Shown piece by piece: positions 23,186-34,730 of a DNA stretch of 64,000 bases; position 1 is the first letter of the stretch; every line of letters starts with the position of its first letter. The stretch covers positions 77,186,780 through 77,250,779 of the forward strand of contig CM034314.1 of NCBI GenBank assembly GCA_019925795.1. The letters are read 5' to 3'. The DNA is from Dendrobium chrysotoxum. Taxonomy: Eukaryota > Streptophyta > Magnoliopsida > Asparagales > Orchidaceae. The position numbers and the translations under genes are program-made. Below the pieces are notes generated by a model. The model was not told the origin of the DNA. It made no database searches and saw only the letters and a list, made by a program, of their open reading frames with translations.

Positions 23186-24922
23186 ATGGGTGATCACGCC
23201 TGCACCAAAATTCCCCTAGCAAAAGAAGATCGTCTTGTTGCCCAACATGAATGTTTGAAGAAGTCTCACAATGTTGCCAAGGCTGATGATGTTGCCTCCA
23301 CCTTACCCAATGACTCTTTGATCAATTTTAGGAAGAAGTTTCATTTTTTCAAGGGTCTTATGATGAATGTGCCTGAAAAGTCAGATCATGCATATTCTCC
23401 CCCTCCAAATTTTTTTACCGTTTATGAGTTCAGTTTGAGGGCAGGGCTACGATTTTCACCTTCCCAGAGTTGATTGATATTTCAGTAACATGTGGAGTGA
23501 GTTTGTCTTAGTTTTTTTTATAGAGCCATGTCGGTCATAATAGGATTGATTGTATTTTTTAGAGAGCATGGTACGATGTTATCTCTATAATGCCTTTTTC
23601 GGATGGGTTGACTTACTTGTGATATACATGATCATATCACTTTCAGTTCCAAATGGCTGGATATTCGCACTCGAGACCCATCAAAGAGTTAAGTTAGTGG
23701 ATTCTTCTTCATGCAAAATGATTGGAATCTTCTGGAAAAATGAGGAAAGCTGAAGGATTTACCTATTCCCCTTCATGTTGGAGCAAAAGATCTATTAAAG
23801 ATGCTAAACCTTTCTAATGTCCACATTCTTCACTATGATGTATGTTATTTAAGCAAATATATAGATGAAGAGTATTTGTTCAAAATGGGACTATCTACTC
23901 AGGTAGGGAGATCTCATATACATATGTTAAAGAATTTAGCCAAGGCCCCAGAGGCAGCAATCCACACTTCTAAGGCTCCTCCTAAACGATCAAGGAATGA
24001 TGGTGATCCACAGACATCCAAGAAGAAAAGTGTTGAGAAGATTTTGATAGTTACTAACAAAGGTTACCATTCTTCTGCATCCAAGTTACACATTTGAGTA
24101 GATGTTTTAAAACATCATTTTATTAGACGTCGACGAGCTAATGAACTGGTGAGTTCCCATTTTCTTTTTTGTTTTTCTTTTTACACTTTTATAAGCATAT
24201 ATCCCATACAAATTTTTTCTTATTGTTTCAGCTAATGTAACATATGGATCTTGAAATTGAATTAACCAAGACCTTGAATGATTGGAATAATGAGTTTGTG
24301 AAGATCAAATATCTTCAAAAAAATATATAAGAAGAAGTATAATGGCAAGATCAAGGGCATGAAGGCAGTGGAGGAGCAGCTAGTGGAAGGAAGAGCAGAA
24401 TTAGTCAATATGGCAACTTCAACTTCTATGCAAAATCAATAAATGGATCGCATTCATATTGAGTTGGTGGATGCACAGGTGGTGATCAATAAGTATGTGA
24501 AAGATCAACAAATCCTTGAGGAGAGGATTGCAGCCATTAAAAATGAGAATAAGAGGCTTCAGAGTTTTTTATCTGAGAAAGAAGCTAAGTCTAAATCAGA
24601 ACCTTCACCTTCTAGAGCCATAGAATAATTCAAGAAGTCTGTTGTCTTCAAGATGATAGTTTAGGATCATGTTCAAGAAGCTCATGATCATATATATGAT
24701 ATGGAGGTGAAGGCCTTGGAGCCGGAGTGTATGGAGGAAGGCTTCATTCGAGATTTTTTGAAAGGCGTTTGTCCAGTGCAGCGTAAGATTGGAACTAAGA
24801 TTAAGTGGTTGATACCTAGCCTTGCTTCTGGTGATTCTTCTTCATATTCAAATAGTGATGAAATTAAGAGTGAGTTACAGAAGGTCTTTGCCCTCGAGGA
24901 CGATGATGTTGATATTCTGTAG
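23186..24922 (+). pseudogene. Gag-like 'putative gypsy-type transposase' ORF (PF04195-like), decayed
   Basis: The first piece, 23186-23473, contains PPPNFFTVYEFSLRAGLRF, the pattern of the plant 'transposase (putative), gypsy type' family; a frameshift follows and the continuing ELIDISVTCGV lies in another frame. Further pieces: 23550-23800 (multiple stops), 23801-24097 (DEEYLFKMGLSTQVG, then a Lys-rich linker SKAPPKRSRNDGD), 24240-24628 (Glu/Lys-rich, predicted coiled coil, IAAIKNENKRLQSFLSEKE) and 24701-24922 (acidic C-terminus). At least two frameshifts and several stops separate them. The family is found in plant Ty3/gypsy-type and non-autonomous LTR elements; its biochemical role is not established. 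I do not find a matching pol. Confidence 0.55.
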
Positions 24923-24993
24923 TGTTTCTTTGTTGTTGGATATCCATACAACATTGAGACAAAAAAATTCTAACTCAATCACTGTGTATATTC

Positions 24994-25024
24994 TAGCATG
25001 TAATAATTTGGCGTCGTCTGTGAG
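24994..25024 (+). promoter_or_regulatory. Primer-binding-site-like motif
   Basis: TTTGGCGTCGTCTGTGAGAA resembles the TGGCGCCGTCTGTGGGAA motif that follows 5' LTRs of many plant gypsy elements. It differs at two or three positions and lies downstream of the gag-like relic rather than upstream, so it probably belongs to another decayed element covering 25.0-26.6 kb. Confidence 0.4.
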
Positions 25025-25424
25025 AACATCGTTCCTAACTAGGGAGCAACTTTTCTCCCATCTCAAAAGATCATTCATGTCAATTGCCTGACATCAGCTA
25101 TTGCTATATCAATTTCATAGGAATCAGATGTGGACTAGGGAGAAACCTTGACTACAACCGTGGCCAAGAAAGTTCCTCCAAATCTTCCAACATCTAATAT
25201 AATATCTTAGGAAACTATTTTTCATAAAGCTTCTAGCAAATATAAGGATACTTCCAATAAATTACAAGTTGTTTACAGTCTCTAGTTGGACTTCCCCTTA
25301 AGCAAAGTCTTAATCTCGACCTCAAAAAGGCAATAACGGTCTAAAGATAGACCATTTTTCACCTTTGATTCGGGATACATATGACATTTTCCCCCTCCCA
25401 GTCAAGGTATAATCGATCCCAGGG

Positions 25425-25970
25425 GGATTCGATCTGACCTCTTCTACACATGTTAATGTCGAGCAACGCTCTTACAAATAACTTCAGATAGGTCATATAT
25501 CTTTGGTGGATTCTCTCGGCCTCTTCTACACAGGTTAATGTCATCAAGCAGTGCTTTGACAAATAACCTCGGATAGGTCATACATTCTTGGTGAATTTTC
25601 TCGGCCTCTTTCACTCAGGTTAATATCATCGAGCAATGCTCTGACAAATAATCTTGGATAGGTCATACATCTTTGGTAGATTCTCTCGGCCTCTTAGGTT
25701 AATATTATCAAGTAACGCTCTGACAAATAATCTCGAATAGGTCATACATCCTTGATGGATTCTCTAGGCCTCTTCTATATAGGTTAATGTCATTGAGCAA
25801 CGCTCTGATAAACAACCTCAGATAGGTCATAAATCTTTGATGAATTCCCTCGACCTCTTTCACACAGGTTAAGGTCATCGAGCAATACTCTAACAAACAA
25901 CCTCGGATAAGTCAAAAAACCTTGGTGGATCCCTCGACCTCCACCACATAGGTTAACGTTATCGAGTAAC
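25425..25970 (+). repeat. Tandem array of an ~86-bp unit, about six copies
   Basis: The unit carries CTCGGCCTCTTCTACACAGG, TTAATGTCATCGAGCAACGC, TCTGACAAATAACCTCGGAT and AGGTCATACATCTTTGGTGG. Copies are 80-95% alike by eye; one has an internal deletion near 25695. It is a minisatellite, not a gene: ORFs on the minus strand repeat the same peptide. Confidence 0.9.
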
Positions 25971-26330
25971 TACAGTCCTTTTGACCTCCGTCTCCCACCA
26001 ACTATGGTCCTTTCGACCACCGTCACCCTAGGCTACGGCCCTTCCAACCACCATCGTCTACGACTACGGTCCTTCTGACCACCATCGCCTAACTACGATC
26101 CTCCCGACCTCCGTCGTCCTCTGACTACGGTCCTTCCAACCACCATCACCAACTACGATTATTTCTAACCTCCGTCGCCTGCCGACTACAATCCTTCTGA
26201 CACCGTCGCCTGACTATGATCTTTTCGACCTCCGTCGTCAGACTACGGTCGAATTACGGCCCGTCCGACCCCTGTCATCGAACTACGGTCCTTCCGACCT
26301 ACATCGCTCATCGACTATGGTCCTACCGCC
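25970..26330 (+). repeat. Minisatellite locus 2, ~33-bp unit, about ten copies
   Basis: Units of CGACTACGGTCCTTCCGACC with ACCATCGCC or CCGTCGCC. It starts where the 86-bp array ends. The sequence to 26648 (ending AGGACGCAACA) may be an LTR remnant. Confidence 0.9.
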
Positions 26331-26734
26331 CAAACGAACATATCAACACTGATTCTTCGAATTCCCACCATATAATGCACTCTATATGATGTATATTTGC
26401 TACATCGAGTAAATACCTTCCTCTTAAGGAAGGGCCGCATTTGTAATCAATTACAAATACTAGTTGATTCATTCAAACTGGGCTAGGCCTTGTGGTTTTT
26501 CTCCTTTCCAGGTGTTTCCACATAAAAATTATAGTCTCTTATATACGCTATAACCACACTCTCTTATCTGTTTATGTTGAATCTTCATACAAAGCTAAGA
26601 CGCTAAACTATATCACTCTCTACCACCGTGAATATTTCAGGACGCAACAATAGTATTAATTATAGATATATTATAGTAATCTTAAAGCATATTCAACAAC
26701 TTTTTTAATTAGGATATATTAATAGATTTTTTTT

Positions 26735-27010
26735 GTGCAAAATTAAATGATTTTGATTTAAATGAGAATTTGACTCTTAATAGGGAGAAATTATTATTTG
26801 CAGAGTCCGAACAGAGAATTGTTCCGATTCTTTGAGGATACATAACAAATACATAACAAAAAATAAAACTATGTATTTATTATGTACCCTAATAGAATCC
26901 GGAGGATTCTCCCGTTCAAACTCAGCACGTAATAATCATTTCTTACGAAGACACAATAGAGAAGAAATATTCATGTAGCCGACCTATGTAGTGAAATAAA
27001 GGCTTGATGT
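26735..27010 (+). mobile_element. RTE-type LINE 3' fragment, split by a MITE
   Basis: The left piece (26735-26784) reads in frame as NDFDLNENLTLN. The right piece (26951-27010) corresponds to the RIHVADP-type end of the reverse transcriptase ORF followed by AAAGGCTTGATG. The same stretch occurs at 49644-49840. An inserted foldback element separates the pieces. Confidence 0.65.
26785..26941. mobile_element. Long-TIR MITE, probably Mutator-type
   Basis: The left end GAGAAATTATTATTTGC, with GAGTCCGAAC and TCCGATTCT, is mirrored by the right end. The centre carries ATACATAACAAATACATA against TATGTATTTATTATGTA. Flanks CTTAATAGG (26776-26784) and CTTACGAAG (26942-26950) could be a diverged 9-bp duplication. 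Confidence 0.65.
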
Positions 27011-27463
27011 AATTATTCTCAAAGAATGAAATAATTTCAATATTTTTCTCTTGGGAGTGATTATTAAATTAAAAAATGAGTGCCAGCTAGCTTAATATAT
27101 AATAATATATTAAATTTATATTTTTGCGCGCAAAGTGTTTTTAAAAATAATTAGTAAAAACAGTTAAGGGTATTTGTGGATAAAATTTGAATTAAGGCAG
27201 TAGAGCTGATATCGGCCATTGTGGTACCTATTCTCTTGGACGGGAAGGAGAAATGTTGTTGTGAAGCAGCACGGAAGAGCCGCAGCTCAGTTCGGTCAGA
27301 AGTTCGGAGACGAAGCCGATGGTCGAGAAGAGGACAACCGAACGAAGCCCTAAACAAATTCAATCCTTACCCACATTAATCGCACCAAACCTCTATATTT
27401 ATTGCCCGCTATAAGCTCACTCTTCACTCGTCTCTTTGCTCCATCGCTTGATTCTTTCTTTTG

Positions 27464-27666
27464 GTAAGAATCCAATTCCCTGCTCATTCCCTTCAGCCCA
27501 TTTGTCACCCTTCTCTTTTTTTTAACGCTTTGAATCCTTCTGATCTCGTTTGAGTAATCGAATTGATGTAATTTGTGAAAAAGCCGCGGTTTTTTCGTTC
27601 GAAATCGCTTTGAAACTTTGTTTTTACCGTTTCTTCTTTTTGTTTTTTTGTTTTTCTTTTTTTTAG
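27464..27666 (+). other. Probable leader intron of the PI4K gamma gene
   Basis: The donor TTG|GTAAGAAT and a T-rich acceptor TTTTTTTTAG|GATTTG lie in the 5' UTR, 140 bp before the start codon. Leader introns are common in this gene family. Inferred from splice signals only. Confidence 0.5.
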
Positions 27667-27805
27667 GATTTGCGCATCGAACTAGTTGATGGTTTTTGAA
27701 TTGTAAAAGGACGCCGCCCTCGTTTGCTTCTTTTGCCGCCGGAGCCGTTCCCTGCGAGTGAGAGGCAGCCGAGGGCCAGCATAGGGTTCTAATTGGAGGA
27801 GAGCA

Positions 27806-30800
27806 ATGTCGTCGGCTGCGATAGCTCTCAATCCAATTGGGGAGGATTTTTCTATTACCTCCTTCAAACGGTCGGCTCACTGCTCCCCAGAGCCGATCCT
27901 CGTCTACCTTGCGGTACCTGGTTCGTCCGTGATCCCCATGCCAGTCTTCGAATCAGACTCCATTTCCTCGGTTAAGCTCCGTATCCAAAGATGCAGGGGC
28001 TGCATGTTCAAGAAGCAGAAACTGGTCTTCGATGGTCGGGAGCTTTCAAGGAACGACTGCCTTGTAAGGGACTACGGCGTTTCTGATGGCAACGTGCTTC
28101 ACCTCGTCATCCGCCTTTCTGATCTTGGATTTGTTACAGTGAAGACTGTGTGCGGAAAAAAATTTAAATTCCATATTGAAAGAAACCGCACTGTCTCCTA
28201 TGTCAAGCAACATATTGCCAGGAGGGGCAAGGATCTTGTTGATCTAGAGAACCAAAAGCTATGCCATGATGGCAAGGAGCTTGATGATCACTTGATGATT
28301 CAGGATATCTATAAATATAATGATGCTGTGATCCATTTGATTGTGCGCAAGTGTGCTAAAGTTAGGACTCAACCGATTGACAAGGACTTAAATCTTTCAA
28401 TATTGGCTCCAACTGCAACTGATAAGGAAGAATGCAAGAAACCATTGAAAAGGGAGGTTTGGATTGAGCCATTTGTTGTCAACCCTAAGATTATATTATC
28501 ACCAGTAATCAAAAAACTTATTCAATCTGCATTGGCTGGACTAGAGAAGGGAAATCCTCCGGTCATGTCCTCTGAAGGTACAGGCGGCGCATATTTTATG
28601 CAAGATGTTTCAGGGCAAGAATTTGTGGCTGTTTTTAAGCCAATTGATGAGGAGCCAATGGCAGAGAATAACCCAAGGGGGCTTCCTCTATCATTGGATG
28701 GAATTGGATTGAAGAAGGGAACGCGAGTTGGGGAGGGGGCACTTAGGGAAGTTGCAGCTTATTTGCTCGACCATCCGATTAGTGGGCGTCGAACATCAAT
28801 GTGTGATGAGTTTGGTTTCTCTGGTGTTCCTCCAACAATAATGGTTCATTGCCTTAGTGATTGTTTTAATCATTCAAAACAGCTTGATCGTGCTACACCA
28901 AATTTCAAGGTTGGGTCAATGCAGATGTATGTGAAGAATTGTGGGAGTTGTGAAGATATGGGTCCAAGAGCTTTTCCTGTGGAGGAGATTCATAAGATCA
29001 CTGTGTTAGATATAAGATTGGCTAATGCAGATAGGCATGGTGGGAATATTTTGTTTTGCAAAGAGGGAGAAGAAGGGCGAATTGTGCTGGTCCCTATCGA
29101 TCATGGGTATTGCCTTCCTGAGGATGTAAGTTTACAATTTTTGATATTTGTCCTTATATTATTGATTTAATTTGGATATTACCACGTATTTTATGGCATT
29201 TTAGCTTATAACATTTTAGGTGATGAACATCATTGAGTTCATAGGTTATTATCTTTTAATCATCTATTTTTTATTTTTTTTAATCCTGTAATTTATATTA
29301 GTGGTTTCATCTTAAAATTTGTGAAATTCCAATTAAGCCAGCTATTTTGTATGGGTCTGAGTTTTGGTGTTAAGAAGTCATTGAAAGTTAAATTGAGTTC
29401 AATAAAATTGTGAGTGATAAATGTGTTATAAAAGTTGGATTGCTAGATTGCAAAATGAATTTTTATTGAGAGGAGAGAGTTTTTCTTTATTTAAAAGAGA
29501 AACCCTTCTATTATAGTAGAGGAATCAATATAATGTGCATGTGGAATGAAATAAACATACTCCACTAACTATATTGGGTAGTTTTCTAAAATAATATTTC
29601 TTATACTAACACTTCCCCTCATAATTTTGGCTATATATATTAATTAATTAGCTCCAACATATTGCATAGCTTAGAAAACTAAATATGACCCAAATTGCTT
29701 AGGTAATATTTTCTACAAATTATTTTGGGTTGGAAATATGAGGAGTAACAATCTTCTTTGATAGCACTTACAATTAACCTCAATAAATTTTATTTTTTTA
29801 TGGAACGTGAGATTATTGACAACGCATATGGTTGCAAGGTTGACAAAATTTAATACCGTGTGTTATGCAACATAAAAATTAAATTCTTCATGAGGGTCTT
29901 AATCAACTTCATTTCATATATAGAGCGTGTCATGGCTACATATTCAATCTTAGCTTTTAATATGCCCACCACTGTTTTTTCTTATCTTTTTTCATATGAC
30001 TAAATTATCTTCCATAAATGTGCATTCCCCATATATGGATTTTATTACTTTTGCCTATGACCAAATTACCTTCCATGCATATGTAATACCCATATGTGAA
30101 TTTATTGTTATTATTTGATCTATTATGCTTAGCATTAAAAAAATAAAATCTACATTAAGATATTCATTTTCAGTGGATTTTAGTCATTTTCCCCTGACTT
30201 ACCGATGTACTTGAGGATATATAGAACATCTTTCCAATGTCTATGTTTGAAGTTTGCATATGTTGACTCACATTCCTTACAACAAAGAAAATATCTTGTT
30301 CCAAGAAAATTGTATTCTTAGAAAGTATTCTAGACAACCCAATCTTTGATTAGAAAACACCTTTTTAGTAGAATTTTACTTCAGAACCCTTTTTTATCAC
30401 TCCCTATAAGGAGAATATCATTTACCTTAAAAACCAAGATAATGAAGCAAAATGAGATGTTTTTGACAAAGATGGCGTGACCTATACTGTTGCTATAAAA
30501 ACTAGGCCGAGTAAGAAATTTGTAAAGCTTATAAAACCAAGCCTAAGGATTTTACTTTAGTCCATAAATAGCCTTCTGAGCCTACATGCTCTAGTCTCCC
30601 CCTGAATAATATACCCTGGCAATTGCTTCATATAAATAGCTCTAGTTAGATTTCCATTGAGGAAGGCATTACTACATTCATTTGTAGCAAAACTTAAAAA
30701 ACCAATGCTCCATATAAATAGCTCTAGTTAGATCTCCATAGAGGAAGGCATTATTACACGCTCAGTAAGAAATTTTCCAAACTTATAAAACCAAGCCTAA

Positions 30801-33320
30801 GGATTTTACTTTACTCCACAGATGGCCTTGTTAAGGTTACATGCTCTAGTCTCCCCCTGAGTAATGTACCCTGAAAATTGCTTCATAGCTCTAGTTAGAT
30901 CTCCATAGCGGAAGGCATTACTACATCCATTTGTTACAATGGCTAACCTTGGTTAATCGTGATAAACAACTGAATTTAGGTATAGTAGAACCTTTTAACT
31001 CAAGTGGTGTCAAAGTAGTCTATCCCATATACAATATTAGGGCGAGGATCAAGTAGTAGCAGGATTGTAGGCAAGTGAGTAAGCCTGTTTGCAACACTTT
31101 GTGTCAGTGCAAGGACATGCTAGATCATGGGCAAGCAAGCATAGTGAGATCACAGGCGTGCAGTGGACTAGCAATATTGTAGGCATATGAGACCACTGGG
31201 GGCAACGAGATATAGAAAGTGGCAAGTCATAAGTGGCAGCATGATCAAGAAAGAAAGGAAGAGAGAGAAGAGGAGGAGGCGACTTATGCTAGGCCAACCT
31301 TGAATAGATTTATTTATATTATATATAATAAAGTAATCAACAATATGTCAAAGTACGACAAACTAAATATACTCCACTGCCTATATATAGTGTAATTTTC
31401 TGAACATTTCCTATGCTAGCTATTTTTGGGAGTAGCATCTATTGATGAGAAGGGCACATACAACAAAGGTAAAAAATACATCAATAAGATGGGCAGATAA
31501 AATTAATATCAAATGATTATAAAGAGAAATGAGTAGATTAAGGTTAACACGATAGTAGTTATTCAAAAAGATTTGCTCAAAATAGATTTAACACCTAATA
31601 ATGTAACTCTCAACAAGAAAAAATTTAGAATGAGGATTGGAATACCCACTATAAATAGCTGGGATGAAGCTTAAGGTGATGATGATGATGAACATGATGG
31701 TGATGCATGCTTTGCTATGAAAAAGAAAAAGCCAACATGAATTCATGTTTGCTAGGTTCTGGTAGGTTTGCCGATGGTTTCTGGTGTTAGCAGGTGCTAC
31801 AGTGGATTGAGGAACCGCCATATTCATTGGTTAGCTCGTTTACCTAACTTTGCATATTTTCATTTCTGTTTCTAACCAGCACATTTGAAGCTCTGCACCG
31901 TTCAGGAATATCAAGTTTTGTATCTCTCTTTCAATGGTATAACTATTTTAAATCATGCACATCATAGGAAATACTTGAATATTTCAAGTAAACCCTTACA
32001 AGATTGATGAAAACAATGAGAAAAGTTCACAAATCTAATGAAAAAACAGCAAAACAGTAGTTTTTTTTATGGTGGAAATCAAACAACGGAAACAATAAAG
32101 CAATATACAATTGATCTTTAATTCAAGAGGTGGATCATTTTCTCCCAATTCCTAGACGAATCTAGGGCCCAAGACACCAATACAAGAACTCTGGAAATCA
32201 GCCACCAAAACAAAGCATAACCCTAACCCTAAACAACCCATACCCTTTTAATACATTAATTCCCTAATTCAAATCCGCACCTCTCCCCTCTCCCTCTCTC
32301 TAATTGACTCCTACTGGGGCCCACTAGTTTGGGCGGCAACATCAAAGGAGGTGGCTTTTGTCCACTCCTGTAAACAAGAGCCAGCCTTTGGGCCGGCTGG
32401 AACTGAACCGGCCTAACAGCACACTTGCCGATTCTCTGGTTCTAGAAGGCCAGCCAATGGATTCTGGTGTTAGCAGGTGTTACGGTGAATCAAATCCTAG
32501 CCATATGCATTGTTTGACTCATTTAATTAAATTTTATCTCTATTTTTAACCAGTACATGTGAAGGTATGCACAGTTCAGGAATATTTAGTTTTGCATCTC
32601 TCGTTCTGCCATACAGCTATTTGGAAGAATATACACTAGCCTAATTTTCTCTTATACTTATTCATTATCTCAATTTATTTTCTTTTTTAACTGCATTTTC
32701 TCTTTGTATCTTCTTGACCTTGCGTCTGACCAATAGCAATAGTAATACTGTTAAGCTGTGCTCTAGAAGGAAACAAACAGTTTGTGTGCCTGTTGCTTTT
32801 AAGTTTTCTGATTTGCATAAAAAAAACTTGGCACTCGTCTTTATTTGTCTTCAAAATTCATTTTTTCCCCTTCTCGTAGTTATCATGCTGCGCTCAAAGA
32901 ATGAAAAATTGAATCACCTGCCTTTGTTTGCATTTCTTGTAGTTTGAGGACTGCACATTTGAATGGCTTTACTGGCCTCAAGCCCGTATCCCTTACAATG
33001 CTGAAACCATCGAGTACATAAAATCACTAAACGTAGAAGAAGACATCGAGCTTCTCAGGTTTAATGGTTGGGAGTTGTCATCTCTGTGCGCTCGAACTCT
33101 TCGCATTTGTACCATGCTTCTCAAAAAAGGTGCAGAAAGAAGCCTTTCTCCTTATGAGATTGGAAGAGTCCTCTGCAGGGAAACACTCAAGAAAGAATCA
33201 AAGATCGAAGGCATGATCCGCAAAGCAAAGGAAGCCATTCTTCCTGAGACTTGTGAGGCTGCTTTCATGGAATCCATCTCTGAACTGATGGACCGTTATC
33301 TTGATGAGCTTCCTGCATGA
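27806..33320 (+). CDS. PI4KG4: Phosphatidylinositol 4-kinase gamma with two ubiquitin-like domains
   Basis: Two coding exons: 27806-29125 (440 codons, donor GAT|GTAAGT) and 32943-33320 (acceptor TTGTAG|TTT, stop TGA), giving 565 residues, close to the usual ~566 for Arabidopsis PI4K gamma 4. Residues 31-104 and 108-182 form two ubiquitin-like domains (KLRIQ...KQKLVFDGREL; VKQHIARR...QKLCHDGKELDD). The PI3/PI4-kinase catalytic domain covers about 225-520: GTGGAYFMQ nucleotide-binding segment, FVAVFKP lysine (residue 278), catalytic loop LANADRHGGNIL (Asp409, Asn414) and PIDHG (Asp432). Exon 2 starts FEDCTFEWLYWPQARIPY. All key residues are present, so the gene looks intact. Family members bind proteasome and ubiquitin-pathway proteins through the UBL domains; some act mainly as Ser/Thr protein kinases. 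The start is chosen because MSSAAIALNP matches the family N-terminus. The intron (29126-32942) is swollen by retroelement debris. The gamma 4 assignment rests on recognition of family sequence. Confidence 0.93.
29900..30960 (-). pseudogene. Copia reverse-transcriptase debris in the PI4K intron
   Basis: On the minus strand 30640-30700 reads NAFLNGNLTRAIYMKQ (Copia NAFLHGDLEEEIYM motif), followed by LPGYIIQGETRACRLRR and, near 30430-30400, KVNDILLIGSD, where YVDDILL is expected (catalytic YVDD lost). Stops are frequent. The segment around the NAFL motif is present three times (30640, 30705, 30890), and a block of about 170 bp (30500-30670) is repeated at 30750-30930. The flanking intron to 31760 is AT-rich with no gene. 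Confidence 0.75.
31766..32640 (+). repeat. ~185-bp direct duplication in the PI4K intron
   Basis: 31766-31955 and 32460-32640 share GATTCTGGTGTTAGCAGGTG, TCAGGAATAT, TTTTGTATCTCTC-type blocks and others in the same order. About 500 bp lie between them, with GGTGGAAATCAAACAAC-type sequence and a 16-base CCCTAA-like scrap at 32220. Confidence 0.75.
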
Positions 33321-33754
33321 TCAAATTATGATTTATATAGATAGATAGATAGATCATATACATATTTATATTTATTAACAAGATGTTTGCGAGTCTTTAT
33401 GTTATTGATGTACGGGCATAAGGTTAATTTGGTCATGCAATGACCGGAACTTAGAGGGGGAGGTTCTTGAGCTGCTGAGCTGCAGGTCTTATCATTTAGC
33501 TTTCTCTCTCTTCTGTTTTCTGAACAATTTTTGTTCTTGGAGAGGACGGAAATGAGCTCAAGATCCTTGTAATTATTCTCACTGTAGTGGTGCTTTTGGC
33601 AAGTAGAATAAATTGGGATCATTTTATTTCCCATATGTATACTTGTGCAGACTATTCTGAGCTATATGAGATCTGATGATGCTTTTTTTTGGTAATTGTG
33701 ATCAGAAGCATATCCTGGAAGGCTGGACCTCCCCTAAATAGCTTCGTTATATCA
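33321..33754 (+). other. PI4K gamma 3' UTR and flank
   Basis: Non-coding. A GAATAAATT at about 33607 is a possible poly-A signal. A GATAGATAGATAGAT repeat lies just after the stop (33339-33353). Confidence 0.5.
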
Positions 33755-33763
33755 GGTTAAAGG

Positions 33764-33905
33764 GGAAAATTATTCTGTGCGGTCACTGGATCGTCCGGAG
33801 GTGAATCAGGATGCGCCACGTCACCCGGTACACAGCTAAAAAGTGATGTGGTGTGTCCTGATTCGCCTCCGAATGGTGTCCGGTGACCGCACAGAATAAT
33901 TTCTC
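33764..33905. mobile_element. Mutator-type MITE related to the neighbouring MULE
   Basis: Termini GGAAAATTATTCTGTGCGGT and its complement (ending at 33905) flank a body carrying GGATGCGCCACGTCAC. Flanks GGTTAAAGG (33755-33763) and GGCTAAAGG (33906-33914) form a 9-bp duplication with one mismatch. The end resembles the MULE terminus (AAATTATT, CGGTCACCGGA). Confidence 0.8.
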
Positions 33906-34029
33906 GGCTAAAGGAGCTGTGTGAGACACCCAGCTCTTTTTGCTAGGGTTAATTTTGATAGAAATTTTATCTAGATAGTATTAGGTTTTTGGTTTTATTG
34001 TTTTTTTTTTTTCATTTAAAAAAAATGCA

Positions 34030-34100
34030 TTTTTAGTGGAAGATAAGATTAGAGAGTCGCCTTAGCTGGTTTGGTCACATAAAACGGCAGCCTTCCAATG
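34030..34100 (+). mobile_element. RTE-type LINE fragment, left of the MULE
   Basis: Encodes KIRESRLSWFGHIKRQPSN, the region just before the end of RTE-clade reverse transcriptases, and stops at the MULE insertion. The continuation lies at 49635-49860. It is truncated on its 5' side near 34030. Confidence 0.75.
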
Positions 34101-34234
34101 GAAAAATTATTAGGTCCGGTCACCGGACCTATCTCTGCGTTCGGACACCAATAGAAACACGCCATGTGGCTTCTTTTTTTTAATCTAAAATTTTTGTTTT
34201 ATGTCTTTTTAGCCTGATCGGCCCGACCCAACCC
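34101..34234 (+). repeat. MULE left terminal inverted repeat
   Basis: Begins GAAAAATTATTAGGTCCGGT and ends CCCGACCCAACCC. It is about 90% identical by eye to the complement of the right TIR. Confidence 0.92.
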
Positions 34235-34407
34235 GAAGATGATTCGAAATTTGGAATACAAAAATTGCGCACGAAGCGTATTTATGTTTCACACGACAGT
34301 TTCATTTCCATCGGAACGTGTTGTTCTTCATTCGTTGCCATTTTCATTCTTGCAAGACATTCTTCCCAGCGGTAGACGATGACGGTTGAGTACTGCATTT
34401 TAGAAAA

Positions 34408-34730
34408 GGTAATGTTGCGCCTTTGTTGCGCCTTCGTTGCGCCTAAGTTGCGTTTAAGGTGCGCTTTAAGTTATATTTTTATTTTTAGGGTTTAGTGTTG
34501 ATTTCATATATACTACTTTGTTCAATGTGATCTTAAAAAATTTATGAACCCTATGTCAACCTTCTTCATAAAAGAAGAAAATCGTAAGAAGCGAAAGCTT
34601 TAGTTGACCTTTAGGTGCGCTGTAGGTGCGCTTTAGGTGCGCTTTAATTGTGCTTTAGGTGAGCTTTAGGTGAGCTCTAGGTGCACTTTAGTTACGCTTT
34701 AGTTGCGCTTTCCTAATTAGTTTTTTTTTT
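34408..34730 (+). repeat. GTGCGCTTTAG minisatellite, MULE loci 1 and 2
   Basis: Clusters at about 34412-34470 (TTGCGCC..) and 34614-34712 (TAGGTGCGCTTTAGGTGCGC) lie inside the first intron of the ULP gene, the second ending 25 bp before the acceptor. Confidence 0.85.

Noticed and set aside
25359..25896. Minus-strand ORFs of 62-67 aa
   Set aside because: They translate the 86-bp tandem repeat and show the same peptide repeatedly.
32218..32240. Interstitial telomere repeat (CCCTAA-like)
   Set aside because: Only two imperfect units (AACCCTAACCCTAAAC); too short to mean anything.
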